Part shown: piece by piece, positions 26,619-35,689 of the stretch
Numbering within the stretch: position 1 is the stretch's first letter
Layout: every line of letters begins with the position of its first letter
DNA from: Neisseriaceae bacterium JH1-16
GTDB lineage: Bacteria; Pseudomonadota; Gammaproteobacteria; Burkholderiales; Chromobacteriaceae
Direction of reading: 5' to 3'
DNA: 64,000 nucleotides
Assembly: GCA_025989215.1 (NCBI GenBank)
Contig: JAPDNP010000002.1
Location: 1 to 64,000 of the forward strand
Translations under genes and position numbers: made by a program
Notes under the pieces: generated by a model
The model's input: only the letters and a program-made list of their open reading frames with translations
Told to the model about the DNA's origin: nothing
The model's database searches: none

Positions 26619-27410
26619 TCAGCCGAACACCGCCACCACCTGCCGCGACAAGGCCACCAGCTGACCGTCCGGCCCGAACAGATGGGCATCCTGGCTGCTG
26701 TAGCCGTCGCGCGCGGCGACGATGCCCGCGTCCATACGCCACCACTGCTCGGCCGGCTGCGGCGGCAGGTGGCGCACGAATTCCAGCGACCAGCTCAGCG
26801 TGCTGGCCGGCGTCGGCTTGTCGAGCAACGACAGCGCCGGCGGCGGGATCGAATCGGCCAACGCCACGAGGTGAGCCTCGTCGACGAAACCCGCATCGCG
26901 CTGACGCAGATGGATGCGCGTGCCAGGCTCGCGGCTGCCGCTGAACGGCAGACCGCCCTCGGCCCAACGATAGGCGTAGTGCTGGGTGAAGTTGGGCGTG
27001 ATGCCCGGCATGAACGGCAGCTCGGCGCCCTCGCTAGCCACAGGCTGGCCCTGTGGCGCATCTACCCGCACGGTCGACTCGCGCGCCTCGCCGAACACGC
27101 CCACCGCCACCATCGCCGTCTGCGCGCCATCCAGCAGGCGCGCCTCCAGCTGCATGGCCGAACGCCCCTGGCGCAGCACCTGCACCTGCAAGCGCACCCT
27201 GCCCGGCTCGATCGGCGCGACGAAGGTGCTTTGCAGCGACCACAGCGGCGGTGCCTCCGGCACCATCAACCGCATCGCGCGTACCGCCAGCATCGCCTGC
27301 ACGCCGCCGAACAGCGTGCGGCCCTGCGCCCAGTCGTCGCTCACCTCGGCGCTGAATCTGCCAGCCTCGCCGTCGGCCAAGACCGACGCCAGGAGTTCGT
27401 CGATATGCAT
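26619..27410 (-). CDS. Acyl-CoA thioesterase-like double-hotdog protein
   Basis: 263 residues. The N-terminal hotdog has TLFGGVQAMLAVRAM and SLQSTFVAPIEPGRVRLQV. The C-terminal hotdog has SLSLLDKPTPASTLSWSLE-type sequence and GYSSQDAHLFGPDGQLVA. This matches the TesB-like thioesterase family (4HBT_3). Substrate unknown. It is monocistronic and convergent with the NAD(P)-binding gene. Confidence 0.85.
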   Translation of the reverse strand: MHIDELLASVLADGEAGRFSAEVSDDWAQGRTLFGGVQAMLAVRAMRLMVPEAPPLWSLQSTFVAPIEPGRVRLQVQVLRQGRSAMQLEARLLDGAQTAMVAVGVFGEARESTVRVDAPQGQPVASEGAELPFMPGITPNFTQHYAYRWAEGGLPFSGSREPGTRIHLRQRDAGFVDEAHLVALADSIPPPALSLLDKPTPASTLSWSLEFVRHLPPQPAEQWWRMDAGIVAARDGYSSQDAHLFGPDGQLVALSRQVVAVFG

Positions 27411-27764
27411 GACCCTGTCCTTTCAATGCAATGAAACGAACGTTCGCATACTTACCAGGCGCAATCAAGCAATGCGGATAGCGGCGCCGAACCGACGCCG
27501 GCTACGTGGCAAACAAGCCTCAGTCTCAGTAATAGTGATTTGGCCAGAACACATGGCACAACGGCTGAAAGACGTGCTCGGCAAGTTATACAGGCCAACA
27601 GTAAGCAGTACACGCCAGGTCTTCGCCCTGCCAAAAAGCGATGACGAGAAACTACTGCGCTTCCCCTTAGTTGCCGTCATCCCAATCACGACACCAGAAC
27701 GTCCACTGGACAACCTGGACGGTTTTGACCATTTTCCACGTCATATGCGCCATGGGCGCCTCCT
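27411..27764. other. A/T-richer gap, no recognisable gene
   Basis: Short open frames exist on both strands (for example plus strand 27553 onward, MAQRLKDVLGKLYRP), but none has a supported start or a family I recognise, and they overlap each other. The base composition is clearly less G+C-rich than the flanks and marks the left border of the 27.4-29.2 kb islet. Confidence 0.5.
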
Positions 27765-28544
27765 TCAGGCCAATGCCAAGACACGCTGCTGGAGGTTCTT
27801 TCGCGCCTCTTCAAGCTTGTCCGGGTTGGTTTTCGCGGAAAGTTCGTGGCGGGATTTGCGGCCCAGAAAGTACGCAATACGTTCTGCATTGGCGCCAGAC
27901 GGGTGCGGCAAGCCATCCAGAATTCTCGCCCTATCCATGAGTCCTTTGTCAGCGAGAAAGTGCAGTGCCTCGGTGACCTTGCCACCCAAGGGGACAAACA
28001 CAGCCTCCGGCAATGCGGCGACGTCTTCCGTGAAATAGGCCGTAAGCTGCTCCCGGAGCAACGGATTCTTCGTCATGTTCGGCACGCCGTTGTAATTTTC
28101 ACCATCTACGAAAACCGGGTTACGCAGGACAGATGTCGTCTGAACAAGGTGTGCCGCCGACTCAAACAACTCGGAGCAACTATCGATGCCTAGCCAACGC
28201 TGAATACCTACGGCGTCCAGCAGTCCGGTCAGGTTGGGACGCATCGGGCCGCTGAATGCCCCGGTTGCCTTAGCTTCTCTGAGCACCGTATCGTCCGCTG
28301 CGCCTTGGTCCAATTGGCGGCGGGCTTCCTTCAGCGCATTGAGCATCTGAGTACGCCCCGGCGTAATCCCAACAAGAACCACTCGTGCCTTCGGATTGAT
28401 GTACTCGAATGGCGCATAGCAGACTCGAAGACTACCTTGCTCTGCCAGGGTAAGCTTCTCGTAGAGCGAAGGAGCGCCTGCGAGTTCGTTGGCGGACAAA
28501 GAACGGATGACGGAGGCAAAACGTCGGAAGAGGCTTTTATCCAT
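27765..28544 (-). CDS. Uracil-DNA-glycosylase-superfamily-like protein
   Basis: 259 residues from ATG 28544 (MDKSLFRRFASVI), with AGGAG upstream. The segment VVLVGITPGRTQM resembles motif 1 of the UDG superfamily (GxxPG), and the C-terminal GLPHPSGANAERIAYF resembles the HPS motif. The middle does not match a characterised UDG class. It could be a diverged DNA glycosylase or a UDG-fold protein of another role, as found in some mobile defence loci. Codon use and base composition differ from the surrounding genome, suggesting recent transfer. No uptake-like motif lies within. Confidence 0.65.
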   Translation of the reverse strand: MDKSLFRRFASVIRSLSANELAGAPSLYEKLTLAEQGSLRVCYAPFEYINPKARVVLVGITPGRTQMLNALKEARRQLDQGAADDTVLREAKATGAFSGPMRPNLTGLLDAVGIQRWLGIDSCSELFESAAHLVQTTSVLRNPVFVDGENYNGVPNMTKNPLLREQLTAYFTEDVAALPEAVFVPLGGKVTEALHFLADKGLMDRARILDGLPHPSGANAERIAYFLGRKSRHELSAKTNPDKLEEARKNLQQRVLALA

Positions 28545-29246
28545 GTGGTTGTTAGCTCCTGATGTTGGTAAGTGATCAATCTTGGCGTAGGCGCTTAGAG
28601 CCGACGAATGTGTTGATAGCGACGGCCGACGGTGATAAGACGGGTGGCGGCACTGACGACGGTGTAGAAGTCCATGCGCCCTTCCAAAACGCGTGCAATC
28701 AGGCCGAGATAATTTTGACCTTGCGCCGCACCGGCTTGTCGAAGAACAGGGCTGAGGCGCCGTCACCGGATGCTTCGCTTGAGCCAAATTCCAGCAAAAA
28801 TCGACGACGAATAGCGAATTGCACGTTGCTGAGCGCGCGCTGTAGCGTGATGAGTCGTTTGCATGACTCCTTTAGTGAGCGACTGACGAAGTATCTATGA
28901 TATGCACTCAATGACGGATGATTTCCCTAAGACAAAATGCCAGGTTCCTTCTCAAAGAACTGGGCGTCGCTGCTAATGAATAGTGTCTGTCAGGCACTAC
29001 CAAGGGAATTGGGTTAGCGGTTCTAAGTGGAAGGCTTAAATCCTTGCTCTTCCTTGGCTCGACAGGTTTTTACGGAATTCAGGAAAGGCAACCCACTGTT
29101 TTGGGTTGTTCCGGCAGACTTTGCTCAAGATTTGTTAATTTTTGAGCCGCATTCAATCAATGGCTTGCCGTTGGCCTGTCCGACAGACTTAATTGTTTGC
29201 CTTCAGCAGCCAGATAACGGCTCGATACGGACCAAGGAGAAACAGC
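28545..29246. other. Low-G+C gap with at most one small gene
   Basis: About 700 bp with no convincing gene. A minus-strand frame 28699-28911 (70 residues, MSAYHRYFVSRSLKESCKRL, basic) could be a small protein but has no homologue that I recognise. The promoter of the next gene must lie in the last 200 bp. Composition matches the rest of the islet. Confidence 0.45.
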
Positions 29247-30242
29247 ATGGGCATGCTGGTAGACGGACAATGGCAGGACGTGTGGTACGACACCGCCGCC
29301 AGCGGCGGGCGCTTCGAGCGCAAGGAGTCGGCGTTTCGCCACTGGGTGACGCCCGACGGCGCCGCTGGCCCGAGCGGCGACGGCGGTTTTTCGGCCGAGC
29401 CCGGGCGCTACCACCTCTACGTCAGCCTGGCCTGCCCGTGGGCACACCGCACCTTGATCATGCGCAGGCTCAAGGGCCTGGCGCCACTGGTGTCGGTTTC
29501 TTCGGTGCACTGGCTGATGCGCGACCAGGGCTGGACCTTCGCCGACGGGCCGGGCGTCATTCCCGACAGAGTCAACGACGCGCAGTTCCTGCACCAGGTC
29601 TACACCCGGGTCGACCCCCACTATACCGGCCGCGTCACCGTACCCATCCTGTGGGACAAGCAGCGCGGCACCATCGTCAGCAACGAGTCGTCCGAGATCA
29701 TCCGGATGTTCAACAGCGCGTTCGACGGCGTGGGCGCCGTGCCCGGCGACTATTACCCGCTCGCGCTGCGCGAGGAGATCGACGCGATCAACGCCCGCGT
29801 CTATGACACGCTCAACAACGGCGTCTACAAGGCGGGCTTTGCCACCAGCCAGGCCGCCTACAAGGAGGCCGTGGTGCCGCTGTTCGACACGCTCGACTGG
29901 CTGGAGACAAGCCTCGCGACCCGCCGCTATCTCACCGGCGACCGCCTGACCGAGGCCGACATCCGGCTGTTCACCACGCTGGTGCGCTTCGACGCCGTCT
30001 ACGTCGGCCACTTCAAGTGCAATCTGCGCCGCATCGCCGACTACCCGAACCTGTCCGCCTACACGCACGACGTCTACCAGCTGCCGGGCATCGCCGAAAC
30101 GGTGGACTTCGCTCACATCAAACGCCACTACTACGAGAGCCATCTCAACCTCAACCCGAGCGGCATCGTCCCGGCCGGCCCCTTGCTGGACTTCCTGGCA
30201 CCGCACCGACGTGAAGCGCTGGTAGCTGACAGCCACGGCTAG
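29247..30242 (+). CDS. yqjG: Glutathionyl-hydroquinone reductase (Xi-class GST)
   Basis: 331 residues. The catalytic Cys lies in the family signature YVSLACPWAHRTLIMRRLKG. VTVPILWDKQRGTIVSNESSEIIRMFN and the C-terminal helix block YLTGDRLTEADIRLFTTLVRFD are typical of YqjG/Xi-class enzymes, which reduce glutathionyl-hydroquinones. Start ATG 29247 has AAGGAG 7 nt upstream. It returns to the G+C-rich codon use of the chromosome and so marks the right border of the islet. Confidence 0.93.
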   Translation: MGMLVDGQWQDVWYDTAASGGRFERKESAFRHWVTPDGAAGPSGDGGFSAEPGRYHLYVSLACPWAHRTLIMRRLKGLAPLVSVSSVHWLMRDQGWTFADGPGVIPDRVNDAQFLHQVYTRVDPHYTGRVTVPILWDKQRGTIVSNESSEIIRMFNSAFDGVGAVPGDYYPLALREEIDAINARVYDTLNNGVYKAGFATSQAAYKEAVVPLFDTLDWLETSLATRRYLTGDRLTEADIRLFTTLVRFDAVYVGHFKCNLRRIADYPNLSAYTHDVYQLPGIAETVDFAHIKRHYYESHLNLNPSGIVPAGPLLDFLAPHRREALVADSHG

Positions 30243-30315
30243 CACCGCCTATCCCCCTATCTGCCCCGGCCCGAACGCTCCCGCCCGGCTGGGGCAGATT
30301 CATGAAGCCCGGTGA

Positions 30316-30757
30316 GACGATACCTTCAACGCCAACGTCAAGGGCGCCTTCCTCCAGATCCAGGCACTGCAGTCGCTGCTGGCTGGCTCCCGGCGCCTCC
30401 ATCGCGCTCAACGGCTCGATCAACGCCCATATCGGCATGCCGAACTCGTCGGTGTACGCGGCGAGCAAGGCGGCGCTGATCCCGCTGGCCAAGACGCTGT
30501 CGGCCGAATTGCTGCCGCAGGGCGCGCGGGTGAACGTGGTCAGCCCCGGCCCGATCCACACCCCGCTATACGGCAAGCTAGGGCTGGATGCCGCCACGCT
30601 GGATGCCACCGCCGCCCAGATCCTGGCGCAGGTGCCGCTGGGCCGCTTCGGCAAGCCTGAGGAAGTGGCCGCCACCGTGCTGCACCTGGCATCACCCGAG
30701 TCGGCCTTCATCGTCGGCAGCGAGATCATCATCGACGGCGGCATGAGCCAGCTCTGA
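30316..30757 (+). pseudogene. Truncated and frameshifted short-chain dehydrogenase
   Basis: The C-terminal two thirds of an SDR are recognisable: DTFNANVKGAFLQIQ in one frame, then SIALNGSINAH, the active-site YAASK, VNVVSPGPIHTPL and the terminal GSEIIIDGGMSQL in another. The frames join at a tandem GGCT duplication (30381-30388). Removing one copy restores a continuous LLAPGASIALNG reading. The N-terminal nucleotide-binding part (TGxxxGIG, NNAG) is absent, and an in-frame stop lies just upstream. Confidence 0.85.
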
Positions 30758-30778
30758 TTCAACCGCCCCAGTCATGCA

Positions 30779-30804
30779 AAAAGCCACGGCATGCCGTGGC
30801 TTTT
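30779..30804. terminator. Terminator between the SDR relic and nagZ
   Basis: AAAAGCCACGG/CCGTGGCTTTT stem with a 4-nt loop, T-runs on both sides, between convergent genes. Confidence 0.85.
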
Positions 30805-30839
30805 GTCTTGTGGTCCTTACGACGCCAGGATCGGGAGGG

Positions 30840-31925
30840 TCAATGCGCCTCGCCCACTGCCGGGCCACTCAGCGCATCGGGCGGCATCGCCAGGGTATGG
30901 ACCACCGCCTGCGCCTTGGCGAACTCTGCGCTGGCGATCAGCCGCTGCCAATCGGCCAGTTTGCCCTTGCCTGCCATCCGCTCCAGTCGTTCGGCCAACT
31001 TCGACTGCACCGGCGGGGCCAGTTCGGCGAGCGCCTGCTCGGCCAGGTCCGGACGGTTGCAGATCAACGCCATGTCGCAGCCGGCCGCAAATGCCGCCTC
31101 GGCCCGCGCGGTGACTCCGCCGACGCCGGCGGCGCCTTCCATGCACAGGTCGTCAGAGAAGATCACCCCGTCGAAGTGCAGCTCGCCGCGCAGGATGTCC
31201 TGCAGCCAGCGATGCGAGAAGCCGGCCGGCTGGCCGTCCACCTCCGGGTAGATCACATGGGCCGGCATCACCGAGGTCAGGCCGCTTTCGGCCAGCTTGG
31301 CGAACGGCACCAGATCGTCGGCACGCAGCTGGTCCAGCGTGCGCGGGTCGACCGGGATCACGTGATGGCTGTCGCCCTCCACCCAGCCGTGGCCGGGGAA
31401 GTGCTTGCCGCAGGTGGCCATGCCGCCGCGCGCCAGGCCCTTCTGCAGCGCCTGCGCCAGCTCGCTGACGATGTACGGGTCGCGATGGAAGCTGCGGTTG
31501 CCGATCACGGCACAGCGCTCCCAATCGAGATCGAGCACCGGAGTGAACGACAGGTCGACGCCGCAGGCGCGCAGCTCGGCGGCCAGCACGTAGCCGACCG
31601 TTTCGGCCAGAACCTTGGCCCGGTCCGGGCTGTCGGCCCAGACGTCGCCGAGCACGCGCATCGGCGGCAGGCGGGTGAAGCCGTCGATGAAGCGCTGCAC
31701 CCGGCCGCCTTCGTGGTCGGCCGCGATCAGCAGCGCCGGGCTGCGCAGCGCGTGGATCTCGGCGGTCAGCGCCTTGAGCTGTTCGACGTTCTGGAAGTTG
31801 CGGCGAAACAGGATCACCCCGCCGACCAGCGGGTGACGCAGGCGTGCGCGCTCCGTCTCGGTCAGGGAGAAGCCTTCGACATCGATCATCAACGGGCCGC
31901 GCGGCAGCGGCAGCTCAGTCGTCAT
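30840..31925 (-). CDS. nagZ: Beta-N-acetylhexosaminidase
   Basis: 361 residues of glycoside hydrolase family 3. The family signature KHFPGHG contains the acid/base-loop His, and the nucleophile Asp is in FSDDLCMEGA. VGGVILFRRNFQN and DHEGGRVQRF are further NagZ blocks. It removes GlcNAc from anhydro-muropeptides in cytoplasmic peptidoglycan recycling. Start ATG 31925 has AAAGGA 8 nt upstream, whereas ATG 31934 would abut it. It is the last gene of the acpS-side cluster. A TTGGCCGAA motif at 30990 encodes Leu-Ala-Glu. Confidence 0.95.
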   Translation of the reverse strand: MTTELPLPRGPLMIDVEGFSLTETERARLRHPLVGGVILFRRNFQNVEQLKALTAEIHALRSPALLIAADHEGGRVQRFIDGFTRLPPMRVLGDVWADSPDRAKVLAETVGYVLAAELRACGVDLSFTPVLDLDWERCAVIGNRSFHRDPYIVSELAQALQKGLARGGMATCGKHFPGHGWVEGDSHHVIPVDPRTLDQLRADDLVPFAKLAESGLTSVMPAHVIYPEVDGQPAGFSHRWLQDILRGELHFDGVIFSDDLCMEGAAGVGGVTARAEAAFAAGCDMALICNRPDLAEQALAELAPPVQSKLAERLERMAGKGKLADWQRLIASAEFAKAQAVVHTLAMPPDALSGPAVGEAH

Positions 31926-31942
31926 AGCAAGCATCCTTTGTA

Positions 31943-32722
31943 TCAACGCGGGCCGATGGGCTCGTCCCGCAGCAAATCGTCGTGTATCAAGCCGGCTACC
32001 ATACCGGCCCACTGTCGGTATTGCCCCGCGCCGGGGTGAAACTTGTCCCGCGCCATCGCCCCCGGGTCGGCAGCCCATTGCAGCGAGCAGTAGCGGGCCC
32101 GCGGCTGTCCGGCCAGCCAGCGCTGCAGCGCGCGGTCGAGTCGCCGTGCACATTGCCCCAGATACCAGCGTAGCGGCTGTGGCGCCGCCGGCAGGATATG
32201 CAGCGGCGGCAGGCCGGTGCATACCAGCGCCCGCGCGCCGGTGCGCTCGTGCACCTCCGCCTGCAAGGCTTGCAGCGCCTCAACATAGCGCGTGGCGCTG
32301 CGCTGCGAGGTGACGTCGTTGGTGCCCACCGCGGTCACCAGCACGTCGGCCGGCGCCAGCTCGGCATCGCGCACCAAGTCGAGCGCTTCGGCGCTGTTCA
32401 CTCCAGTCTTGCCGAGCAACTGCCAGGCCACCGGGCGGCCGCTCAGTTCGGCCAACTGCCGCGCCAGCGGCTGCGCGAAAGCGGCCGACTGGCAATCGAC
32501 GCCGACGCCGGCCGCCGACGAGTCGCCGACCACCAGCACCCGCAGCGGCGCCCCCGCCCCTGCTCCTTCACGACCCTGCCGCGGGCCGGCGGCCTCGGGC
32601 AGGCGCAGCGTGGTACGTCGCACCCGACGCGCCTGCAACAATAGCAAAGGGCCGAACAGGACTTTACCTACCGGCAGTAGTGGGAGCCGTTCGACAAGAC
32701 GCGGGGACACAGAAGCAGGCAT
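31943..32722 (-). CDS. SGNH/GDSL-family hydrolase
   Basis: 259 residues. Block I is VVGDSSAAGVG (catalytic Ser), block III is AVGTNDVTSQ, and block V is DKFHPGAGQY (catalytic Asp/His pair). The N-terminal 30 residues contain a hydrophobic stretch (LPLLPVGKVLFGPLLLLQA) that may anchor the protein in the membrane. It is probably an esterase or lysophospholipase. Start ATG 32722 is chosen by domain position, with a weak Shine-Dalgarno. A TTGGCCGAA at 32457 encodes Leu-Ala-Glu. Confidence 0.85.
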   Translation of the reverse strand: MPASVSPRLVERLPLLPVGKVLFGPLLLLQARRVRRTTLRLPEAAGPRQGREGAGAGAPLRVLVVGDSSAAGVGVDCQSAAFAQPLARQLAELSGRPVAWQLLGKTGVNSAEALDLVRDAELAPADVLVTAVGTNDVTSQRSATRYVEALQALQAEVHERTGARALVCTGLPPLHILPAAPQPLRWYLGQCARRLDRALQRWLAGQPRARYCSLQWAADPGAMARDKFHPGAGQYRQWAGMVAGLIHDDLLRDEPIGPR

Positions 32723-32804
32723 GAAAATTCCAAAGGCATTGAAAGTGGCGGCAGTGTGACCGCTTCCGCTTGCGTCGCCAAGGGGCTCGCCCCACCCTGG
32801 GCGA

Positions 32805-33188
32805 CTAGCCGGCCTCCGCCACCACGAAGGCCAGCGCATGCTCGGTCTCGTCGCTGATCGACAGATGCAGACGGCCGATGCCGCGTCCGGCCAACCATTG
32901 CTGCAGCGGCGCATCAAGCACGAAGCCCGGCTTGCCCAGCTCATCCTTGCAGATCGCGATCGCGGTCAACAGCACCGGCGCGCGAATGCCGGTGCCCAGC
33001 GCCTTGCTCAGCGCCTCTTTGGCGGCAAAGCGCTTGGCGAGAAAACGCGCCGCGTCCGCCGCCGCCGCATAGTCGGCCAGCTCGGCCGGCGCCAGAATGC
33101 GCCGCGCCGCCGCCTCGCGCCCGTGCCGCTCGACCAGTTGGCCGAAGCGCACGATGCGCGCCAGATCGGTGCCGATGCCGTAGATCAT
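32805..33188 (-). CDS. acpS: Holo-[acyl-carrier-protein] synthase
   Basis: 127 residues. The magnesium-binding Asp is in [10 protein letters not shown] and the Glu in [19 protein letters not shown], the AcpS signature. It transfers phosphopantetheine from CoA to acyl carrier protein. It lies 7 nt downstream of pdxJ, the common proteobacterial gene order. A TTGGCCGAA motif (33138-33146) is read as Phe-Gly-Gln on the coding strand. Confidence 0.96.
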   Translation of the reverse strand: MIYGIGTDLARIVRFGQLVERHGREAAARRILAPAELADYAAAADAARFLAKRFAAKEALSKALGTGIRAPVLLTAIAICKDELGKPGFVLDAPLQQWLAGRGIGRLHLSISDETEHALAFVVAEAG

Positions 33189-33195
33189 GCCCGCC

Positions 33196-33933
33196 TCAAC
33201 GCAGCGCGTCGCGCCGGCCTTCCAGCATCAGCTGCTTCATCTCGCGCACTGCCTGCGGGAAGCCGACAAACAGCGCGTGGCTGACGATGGCGTGGCCGAT
33301 GTTCAGCTCGGTGATCTCGTTGATCGCGGCCACCGGCTTGACGTTGTGATAGGACAGGCCGTGACCGGCATTGACCACGTGGCCGATGTGCGCGCCGAAC
33401 ACGGCCGCCTCGGTAATGCGGACCAATTCCGCCTCGCGCTCGGCCGCGGAGTGGGCATCGGCGTAGCGGCCGGTGTGCAGCTCGATCACGCCGGCGCCGG
33501 CATCGCGCGCCGCCTCGATCTGCGCGCGATCGGGGTCGATGAACAGCGAGACGCGGATGCCGGCGTCGCGCAGCGCGTGGGTGAAGTCACGCACCTGATC
33601 GAAATAGCGGATCACGTCGAGACCGCCCTCGGTGGTCAACTCCTCGCGCTTCTCCGGCACCAGACAGACGTCTTCCGGCTGCACCTTCAGCGCGTTGGCG
33701 AGCATCTCCTCGGTCAGCGCCATCTCCAGGTTCATCCGGGTCTTGATCACCTGCTTCATCGCCCAGACATCGTCGTCCTGGATGTGGCGGCGGTCTTCAC
33801 GCAGATGCAGCGTGATCAGGTCGGCGCCGGCGGTTTCCGCGACCAGCGCGGCCTCGATCGGGCTCGGGTAGCGGGTGCCGCGCGCCTGACGCAGCGTGGC
33901 GACGTGGTCGATGTTGACGCCTAACAGAATCAT
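33196..33933 (-). CDS. pdxJ: Pyridoxine 5'-phosphate synthase
   Basis: 245 residues, the normal length. The N-terminus [18 protein letters not shown] and the block [20 protein letters not shown] are diagnostic. [14 protein letters not shown] and FIDPD follow. It condenses 1-deoxyxylulose 5-phosphate with aminoacetone phosphate to form PNP. It sits between recO and acpS in the conserved order. Confidence 0.97.
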   Translation of the reverse strand: MILLGVNIDHVATLRQARGTRYPSPIEAALVAETAGADLITLHLREDRRHIQDDDVWAMKQVIKTRMNLEMALTEEMLANALKVQPEDVCLVPEKREELTTEGGLDVIRYFDQVRDFTHALRDAGIRVSLFIDPDRAQIEAARDAGAGVIELHTGRYADAHSAAEREAELVRITEAAVFGAHIGHVVNAGHGLSYHNVKPVAAINEITELNIGHAIVSHALFVGFPQAVREMKQLMLEGRRDALR

Positions 33934-33981
33934 GGAAAGGTTTCCTTCGTTGTACGATGGCCGGGCTGCGCCGGATGGACG

Positions 33982-34713
33982 TCAGTCGGACAAGCCATTG
34001 ATCGTCTGCAGCAACTCGCGGGTGGCGAGGCGGCAGTCGAATAACTGTTTGTTGAGCCACAGCCGGGTCAGCCGGCGCGCGCAGCGGCGGGTGAGCGGCT
34101 CGCTGAAATCGTCGGCCGCCAGCGCCAACAGCACGGCGCCGGGCACGATTTCGGACTCGGCCACCACGGTACGCCCGTTGAGCAGCTCGGGCAAGCCGTC
34201 GGACGGGCAGGCGTAACCCTGCTCCGCATCGATGGCCCGGCCGTCCACATCGCGGTCGAAAGTCGGCGTATAGCCGAGCGAGGCGAGCAGCGCCAGCTCG
34301 AAGCGGCGCAGCACGGTGGACAGCTCTTCGCCGGCGCCTAGCGCGCGCACCGCGCGGTCATAGGCGAAATAGAGTGCGGGATGCGGGTCGTCGCGGGCGG
34401 TCAGCTTCACCACCAGCTCGTTTAGATAGAAACCCGACAGCAACGTCAGGCCGGACAGCTGCGGCACCCCGCCCTGCCAGTCGGCCGCATGCAAGGTGCG
34501 CAGCTCGGTCTTGCCGAACCAGGCCAGCTCCAGCGGCGCGAACGGCATCAACACGCCGCGCAGCGTCGACTGCGGCCGGCGCGCGCTGCGCGCAATCAGC
34601 GTCAGGCGACCGTGGTCGCGCGTCAGCACCTCGATCAGCAGGCTGGTCTCGCGCCACGGCTGCGACATCAGCACATAGCCCGGCTGGCGGTCGATCTTGC
34701 CCGGTTGGCTCAT
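33982..34713 (-). CDS. recO: DNA repair protein RecO
   Basis: 243 residues from ATG 34713 (MSQPGKIDRQPGYVLMSQPW). The OB-fold N-terminus (LIEVLTRDHGRLTLIARSARRP and LLSGFYLNELVVKL) and the helical C-terminal domain match RecO, which loads RecA with RecF and RecR. The CxxC/CxxH zinc motif of some RecO proteins is not evident. A longer frame to 34770 would run into the paired-motif hairpin, so the shorter start is preferred. Confidence 0.94.
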   Translation of the reverse strand: MSQPGKIDRQPGYVLMSQPWRETSLLIEVLTRDHGRLTLIARSARRPQSTLRGVLMPFAPLELAWFGKTELRTLHAADWQGGVPQLSGLTLLSGFYLNELVVKLTARDDPHPALYFAYDRAVRALGAGEELSTVLRRFELALLASLGYTPTFDRDVDGRAIDAEQGYACPSDGLPELLNGRTVVAESEIVPGAVLLALAADDFSEPLTRRCARRLTRLWLNKQLFDCRLATRELLQTINGLSD

Positions 34714-34761
34714 CGGATGGCGGGAAAAGAAATAGAGAGAAAGGGACGGGGCGGCGCAGGC

Positions 34762-34792
34762 TTCGGCCAACCTCGGATCGAGGTTGGCCGAA
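34762..34792. repeat. Head-to-head pair of uptake-like motifs forming a hairpin
   Basis: Two TTGGCCGAA motifs in inverted orientation (34762-34770 minus, 34784-34792 plus) make a perfect 14-bp stem with a 3-nt GAT loop, between the era stop and the recO start. Without a T-run it may act as an attenuator, RNA-processing site or weak terminator inside the rnc-era-recO-pdxJ-acpS unit. Confidence 0.85.
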
Positions 34793-34798
34793 CCGAGC

Positions 34799-35689
34799 TC
34801 AGTTCAGGCCGAAGTCGCTGAGGAAGCGGACATCGTCGGCCCAGCCGGACTTCACCTTGCCCCAGACCTTCAGGTAGACCTTGCGGTCGAACATCTGCTC
34901 CATGTCGAGGCGCGCCTCGGTGGAGATCTTCTTCAGCTTCTCGCCGCCCTTGCCGATCAGAATGCCCTTCTGGCTATCGCGGTCGACCAGCACCGCGATG
35001 TGGATGCGGTACATCTCGCCGTCCACTTCCCACAGTTCGACCTCGACGTTCATCGCATACGGCAGTTCCTCGCCGAGGTAGCGGAACAGCTTCTCGCGCA
35101 CGATCTCGGTCGCCAGGAAACGCTCGCTCTTGTCGGTGACCATGTCTTCCGGGTAGAGCGGCGGCGACTCCGGCAGGTGCGGGCGTACCTTGTCCAGCAG
35201 CTCGGCCAGACGGTGGCCGTGCTTGGCGCTGACCACCTCGACGTCGGCGAAGGCGAACTCGGCCTTGCACTCTTCGATGAAGTCGATCAGCTCCTGCTTG
35301 TCCTTCACCTTGTCGATCTTGTTGACCACCAGGATCACCGGGCGGTGCTTGGGCAGCAGCGCGATCACCTCGCGGTCGGCGCCGGTCAGGCGCTTGGCCT
35401 CCAGCACGAACAGCACGCAGTCGACGTCGGACAGGGTTTCCTTGACGCTCTGGTTGAGCACATCGTTCAGCGCATTGCGGTGAAAGGTCTGGAAGCCCGG
35501 CGTGTCGACGAAGATGAACTGCGAAGCGGCTTCGGTATGGATACCGTGGACGCGGTGACGGGTGGTCTGCGCCTTTTTCGAGGTGATGCTGACCTTCTGG
35601 CCGATCAGGTGGTTCATCAGCGTCGACTTGCCGACGTTCGGGCGGCCCACGATCGCGACGAAGCCGCAGTGGTAGTTCATGTCCATCAT
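34799..35689 (-). CDS. era: GTPase Era
   Basis: 296 residues. The GTPase motifs are G1 GRPNVGKST, G3 DTPG, G4 NKIDK and G5 SAK. The C-terminal KH domain has the GxxG loop in LIGKGGEKLKKI. Era binds the 16S rRNA 3' end during 30S assembly. The start ATG overlaps the rnc stop (ATGA), so translation is coupled. ATGs at 35686 and 35680 are alternatives. Confidence 0.97.
   Translation of the reverse strand: MMDMNYHCGFVAIVGRPNVGKSTLMNHLIGQKVSITSKKAQTTRHRVHGIHTEAASQFIFVDTPGFQTFHRNALNDVLNQSVKETLSDVDCVLFVLEAKRLTGADREVIALLPKHRPVILVVNKIDKVKDKQELIDFIEECKAEFAFADVEVVSAKHGHRLAELLDKVRPHLPESPPLYPEDMVTDKSERFLATEIVREKLFRYLGEELPYAMNVEVELWEVDGEMYRIHIAVLVDRDSQKGILIGKGGEKLKKISTEARLDMEQMFDRKVYLKVWGKVKSGWADDVRFLSDFGLN

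Noticed and set aside
27553-27790. Plus-strand frame with PLVAVIPITT that recalls MazF/PemK toxins
   Set aside because: Only a few residues are suggestive, the rest of the MazF pattern (GDIW, RPVLVLS) is missing, no antitoxin gene is adjacent and there is no ribosome-binding site.
29027-29246. Upstream in-phase open frame before the glutathionyl-hydroquinone reductase
   Set aside because: It belongs to a frame that shadows the true gene, lacks coding character and is explained as the low-G+C islet border.
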